Source: an uncultured Collinsella sp. (GTDB lineage Bacteria; Actinomycetota; Coriobacteriia; Coriobacteriales; Coriobacteriaceae). Taken from it: a stretch of DNA of 6,658 nucleotides. Positions 5,339 to 6,658 of this stretch are shown here, one piece after another. The notes below the pieces were generated by a model. It was not told the DNA's origin. It saw only the letters and a program-made list of their open reading frames with translations, and ran no database searches. Position 1 is the stretch's first letter. The number at the start of each line of letters is the position of its first letter. The stretch covers positions 1 through 6,658 of the forward strand of contig CAMQPJ010000071.1 in NCBI GenBank assembly GCA_947003675.1, in the 5' to 3' direction. Position numbers and translations under genes: made by a program.

Positions 5339-5550
5339 CCTTTCGAGACTCCCGGGCAGCACAAGCTGGGGCATATCTATAAGTAAGGAACCCGTTGGGG
5401 CACGGCCGCGCAACGGCCGAAAACTAAGAACGGAGGTATCGCCGCACCACACACAACGACATCCGTCACGCTTGCGAATAGCAACATACACCAACGGCTC
5501 CAACAACCCGCGGCGCCGTGATGTCATCGGCAGACAAGAAGGACGCCACC

Positions 5551-6162
5551 ATGAAGAAAAAGACCCTATCGATCCTTTCCCTTTGCATCGCCCTCTTTGC
5601 CGCATTTGCCCTTGTCGGCTGCGGCGGAAGTGCGTCAAGCGGAGGCGGGGGCAGCAGCGCATCCAAGAGCGAGGGCAAGGAAAAGGCTCCCGTCGCCAAG
5701 AAGACCGACTTTATCTGGTTTAAGGTCGAGATGCCCGAGGGCGTTGGCGTAAGCGACTCCGCCGGCAAGAATGCCGACAGGGTCCAGCTCACCTTCCCCG
5801 AAGACGAGAATAGTTCGGCCGATCGCTTTATCCCCGTTTGGAAAAAAGCGCTGACGGCAGAGGAATCCCACGCCGACCAGGCAGAAAAGAAAGGTGATAC
5901 GTTCCAGTGGAAGGATGGCGGGTCCGTCGAGTATAACGGCAGGACGTGGCTCGTCGGAACGTACGAGGACAACAGCGGCGTCTCAACCCTCCTCTTTACC
6001 GACGTTGAGCCGGGAAGCGTCTACGTCCTCATCTCGAACTTCGATCTGCATAAGAAAGAAGCCGAGGCGCTCCTCAACTCCATCGAGTTTCCCGATGACA
6101 TGGCGAAGGCAGTTGCCGAGGCACGCGAAGTCGAGATTTCGAGCATCGAGATCAAGCATTAG
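5551..6162 (+). CDS. Small lipoprotein of unknown function (paralogue 1)
   Basis: The product is 203 residues. A type II signal peptide (MKKKTLSILSLCIALFAAFA) ends in the lipobox LVGC, with Cys24 the predicted lipidated residue, so it is anchored outside the membrane. A Gly/Ser-rich spacer (about 25-47) leads to a compact domain beginning TDFIWFKVEMPEGVGVSD and ending near AEALLNSIEF, then a charged helical tail. I do not recognise a named family; the mixed strand pattern and C-terminal helix are compatible with a PsbP/DcrB-like fold, which is only a guess. The start at 5551 is chosen because AAGGA lies 7 bases upstream and it begins the signal peptide; GTG and ATG codons 33 and 30 bases upstream would add a polar extension. 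A paralogue follows downstream, and a terminator at 6216 separates them. Confidence 0.88.
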   Translation: MKKKTLSILSLCIALFAAFALVGCGGSASSGGGGSSASKSEGKEKAPVAKKTDFIWFKVEMPEGVGVSDSAGKNADRVQLTFPEDENSSADRFIPVWKKALTAEESHADQAEKKGDTFQWKDGGSVEYNGRTWLVGTYEDNSGVSTLLFTDVEPGSVYVLISNFDLHKKEAEALLNSIEFPDDMAKAVAEAREVEISSIEIKH

Positions 6163-6215
6163 GGGCTCGCACGCAGCATCGCATGCGCAGTCATTAAATG
6201 ATCGGACGCCCAGCC

Positions 6216-6251
6216 AGGGGAGGATCGGATCGGCCGGCCCTCCCCTCTTTT
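6216..6251 (+). terminator. Intrinsic terminator of lipoprotein 1
   Basis: AGGGGAGG (6216-6223) pairs perfectly with CCTCCCCT (6239-6246) around a 15-base loop, followed by CTTTT (6247-6251). It separates the two lipoprotein transcripts, consistent with each having its own promoter. Confidence 0.75.
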
Positions 6252-6298
6252 ACGCCCGGGCATATTGCCACTTGTCGGCGCAAATCCGGCCCCCAGAA

Positions 6299-6341
6299 TG
6301 GGACACATGGCCCACCCGAACGAGCCGCTCGCGCGTACAGT
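6299..6341 (+). promoter_or_regulatory. Dyad operator and promoter of lipoprotein 2
   Basis: The dyad TGGGACACATGGCCCA (6299-6314) is followed after 21 bases by TACAGT (6336-6341), a four-of-six match to the -10 consensus. The expected -35 position (6313-6318) reads CACCCG, a poor match, and touches the right half of the dyad, suggesting a promoter that needs an activator at the dyad. The same layout occurs at 4234-4276. Confidence 0.55.
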
Positions 6342-6388
6342 AAAGGCAGGTAATCCATGGGCGGTTACAGATCGAGGAGGACACGACT

Positions 6389-6658
6389 ATGAAAAAGAAG
6401 GCCTTAGCGATTCTCACCCTCTGCATCAGTCTCTTTGCCGCAGTTGCCCTGGTGGGCTGCGGTGGCAGCGGCGGCGCTACCGGAAGTGGCGGTGGCGGTG
6501 CGGAAAAGCCAGCCGTGGATATGAGGACCGACTTCATCTGGTTTAAGGTCGAGGTCCCCGAGGGCGTCGAGGTCACCGACGTCGCAGGCGATACCGCCGA
6601 CAGGGCCCAGTTTAAGTTCACCGAGAGCGAGCACGCCAGCGATCGCTTCATCCCTGTC
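6389..6658 (+). CDS. Small lipoprotein of unknown function (paralogue 2), N-terminal part
   Basis: The first 90 codons are present; the frame is open at the right edge. The signal peptide MKKKALAILTLCISLFAAVA and lipobox LVGC (Cys24) match paralogue 1 at 22 of the first 27 residues. After a shorter Gly-rich spacer the domain starts TDFIWFKVEVPEGVEV and reaches SDRFIPV, the same point as in paralogue 1. The ribosome site is GAGGAGG (6374-6380), 8 bases before the ATG. The pair is a tandem duplication in which the promoter region was duplicated too. Function is unknown. Confidence 0.88.
   Translation, partial: MKKKALAILTLCISLFAAVALVGCGGSGGATGSGGGGAEKPAVDMRTDFIWFKVEVPEGVEVTDVAGDTADRAQFKFTESEHASDRFIPV

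Larger units (their letters stand above)
5199..5550. other. Divergent spacer between the zinc-ribbon gene and lipoprotein 1
   Basis: It contains a perfect 12-bp palindrome (5262-5273), the lipoprotein-type dyad (5323-5338) and a candidate -10, TATAAG (5378-5383). It also has a small hairpin of CGGCCG (5403-5408 and 5414-5419, loop CGCAA) and a GGAGG at 5432-5436 that precedes no start codon. If the -10 is right, lipoprotein 1 has a leader of about 160 bases, far longer than the roughly 40 bases of lipoprotein 2. Confidence 0.7.

Noticed and set aside
5518..5550. Upstream GTG/ATG starts for lipoprotein 1
   Set aside because: They would put a polar segment before the signal peptide; the ATG at 5551 has AAGGA at correct spacing and matches the paralogue's start.

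Overview
The window looks like chromosome of a GC-rich Gram-positive gut actinobacterium, most like Collinsella or another Coriobacteriia. This is inferred from the mix of genes: a Cys-nucleophile C69 dipeptidase, a split FchA/FolD folate pair, an LPXTG (LPNTG) wall protein, a zinc-ribbon membrane protein and small tandem lipoproteins. It also fits GC-rich coding DNA separated by AT-rich spacers. No database search was possible. I saw no rRNA, tRNA, CRISPR array, transposase or phage gene.

Layout, left to right. (1) 1-290, minus: start of a C69-family dipeptidase, running off the left edge. (2) 291-655: AT-rich spacer holding a 230-bp element with 31-bp inverted repeats (388-617) around a central hairpin (519-551). 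(3) 656-2145, minus: folD and fchA, 2 bp apart, an operon for one-carbon folate chemistry. This FolD lacks the usual cyclohydrolase Lys and Gln, so FchA probably supplies that step. A terminator-like hairpin sits in the fchA leader (2193-2235). (4) 2578-4056, plus: secreted, sortase-anchored surface protein with a beta-helix-like body and an InlB-type repeat, followed by a strong terminator. (5) 4359-5198, minus: zinc-ribbon, single-pass membrane protein with an outer domain of unknown function. (6) 5551-6162 and 6389-6658 (cut by the right edge), plus: two paralogous small lipoproteins with a terminator between them.

The right half has a repeated regulatory architecture. A dyad, TGGGNCA-N2-TGNCCCA, lies upstream of both lipoprotein genes. 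A third copy (one base off) lies at 4234-4249 inside an orphan promoter and leader that is about 89% identical to that of the second lipoprotein but has no gene behind it. A separate 42-bp repeat (2282-2323 and 4307-4348) marks two spacers. Most notable are the FolD/FchA division of labour, the inverted-repeat element and the repeated lipoprotein promoter cassette. I see no complete new defence or mobile system; the lipoproteins and the zinc-ribbon protein have no function I can name.
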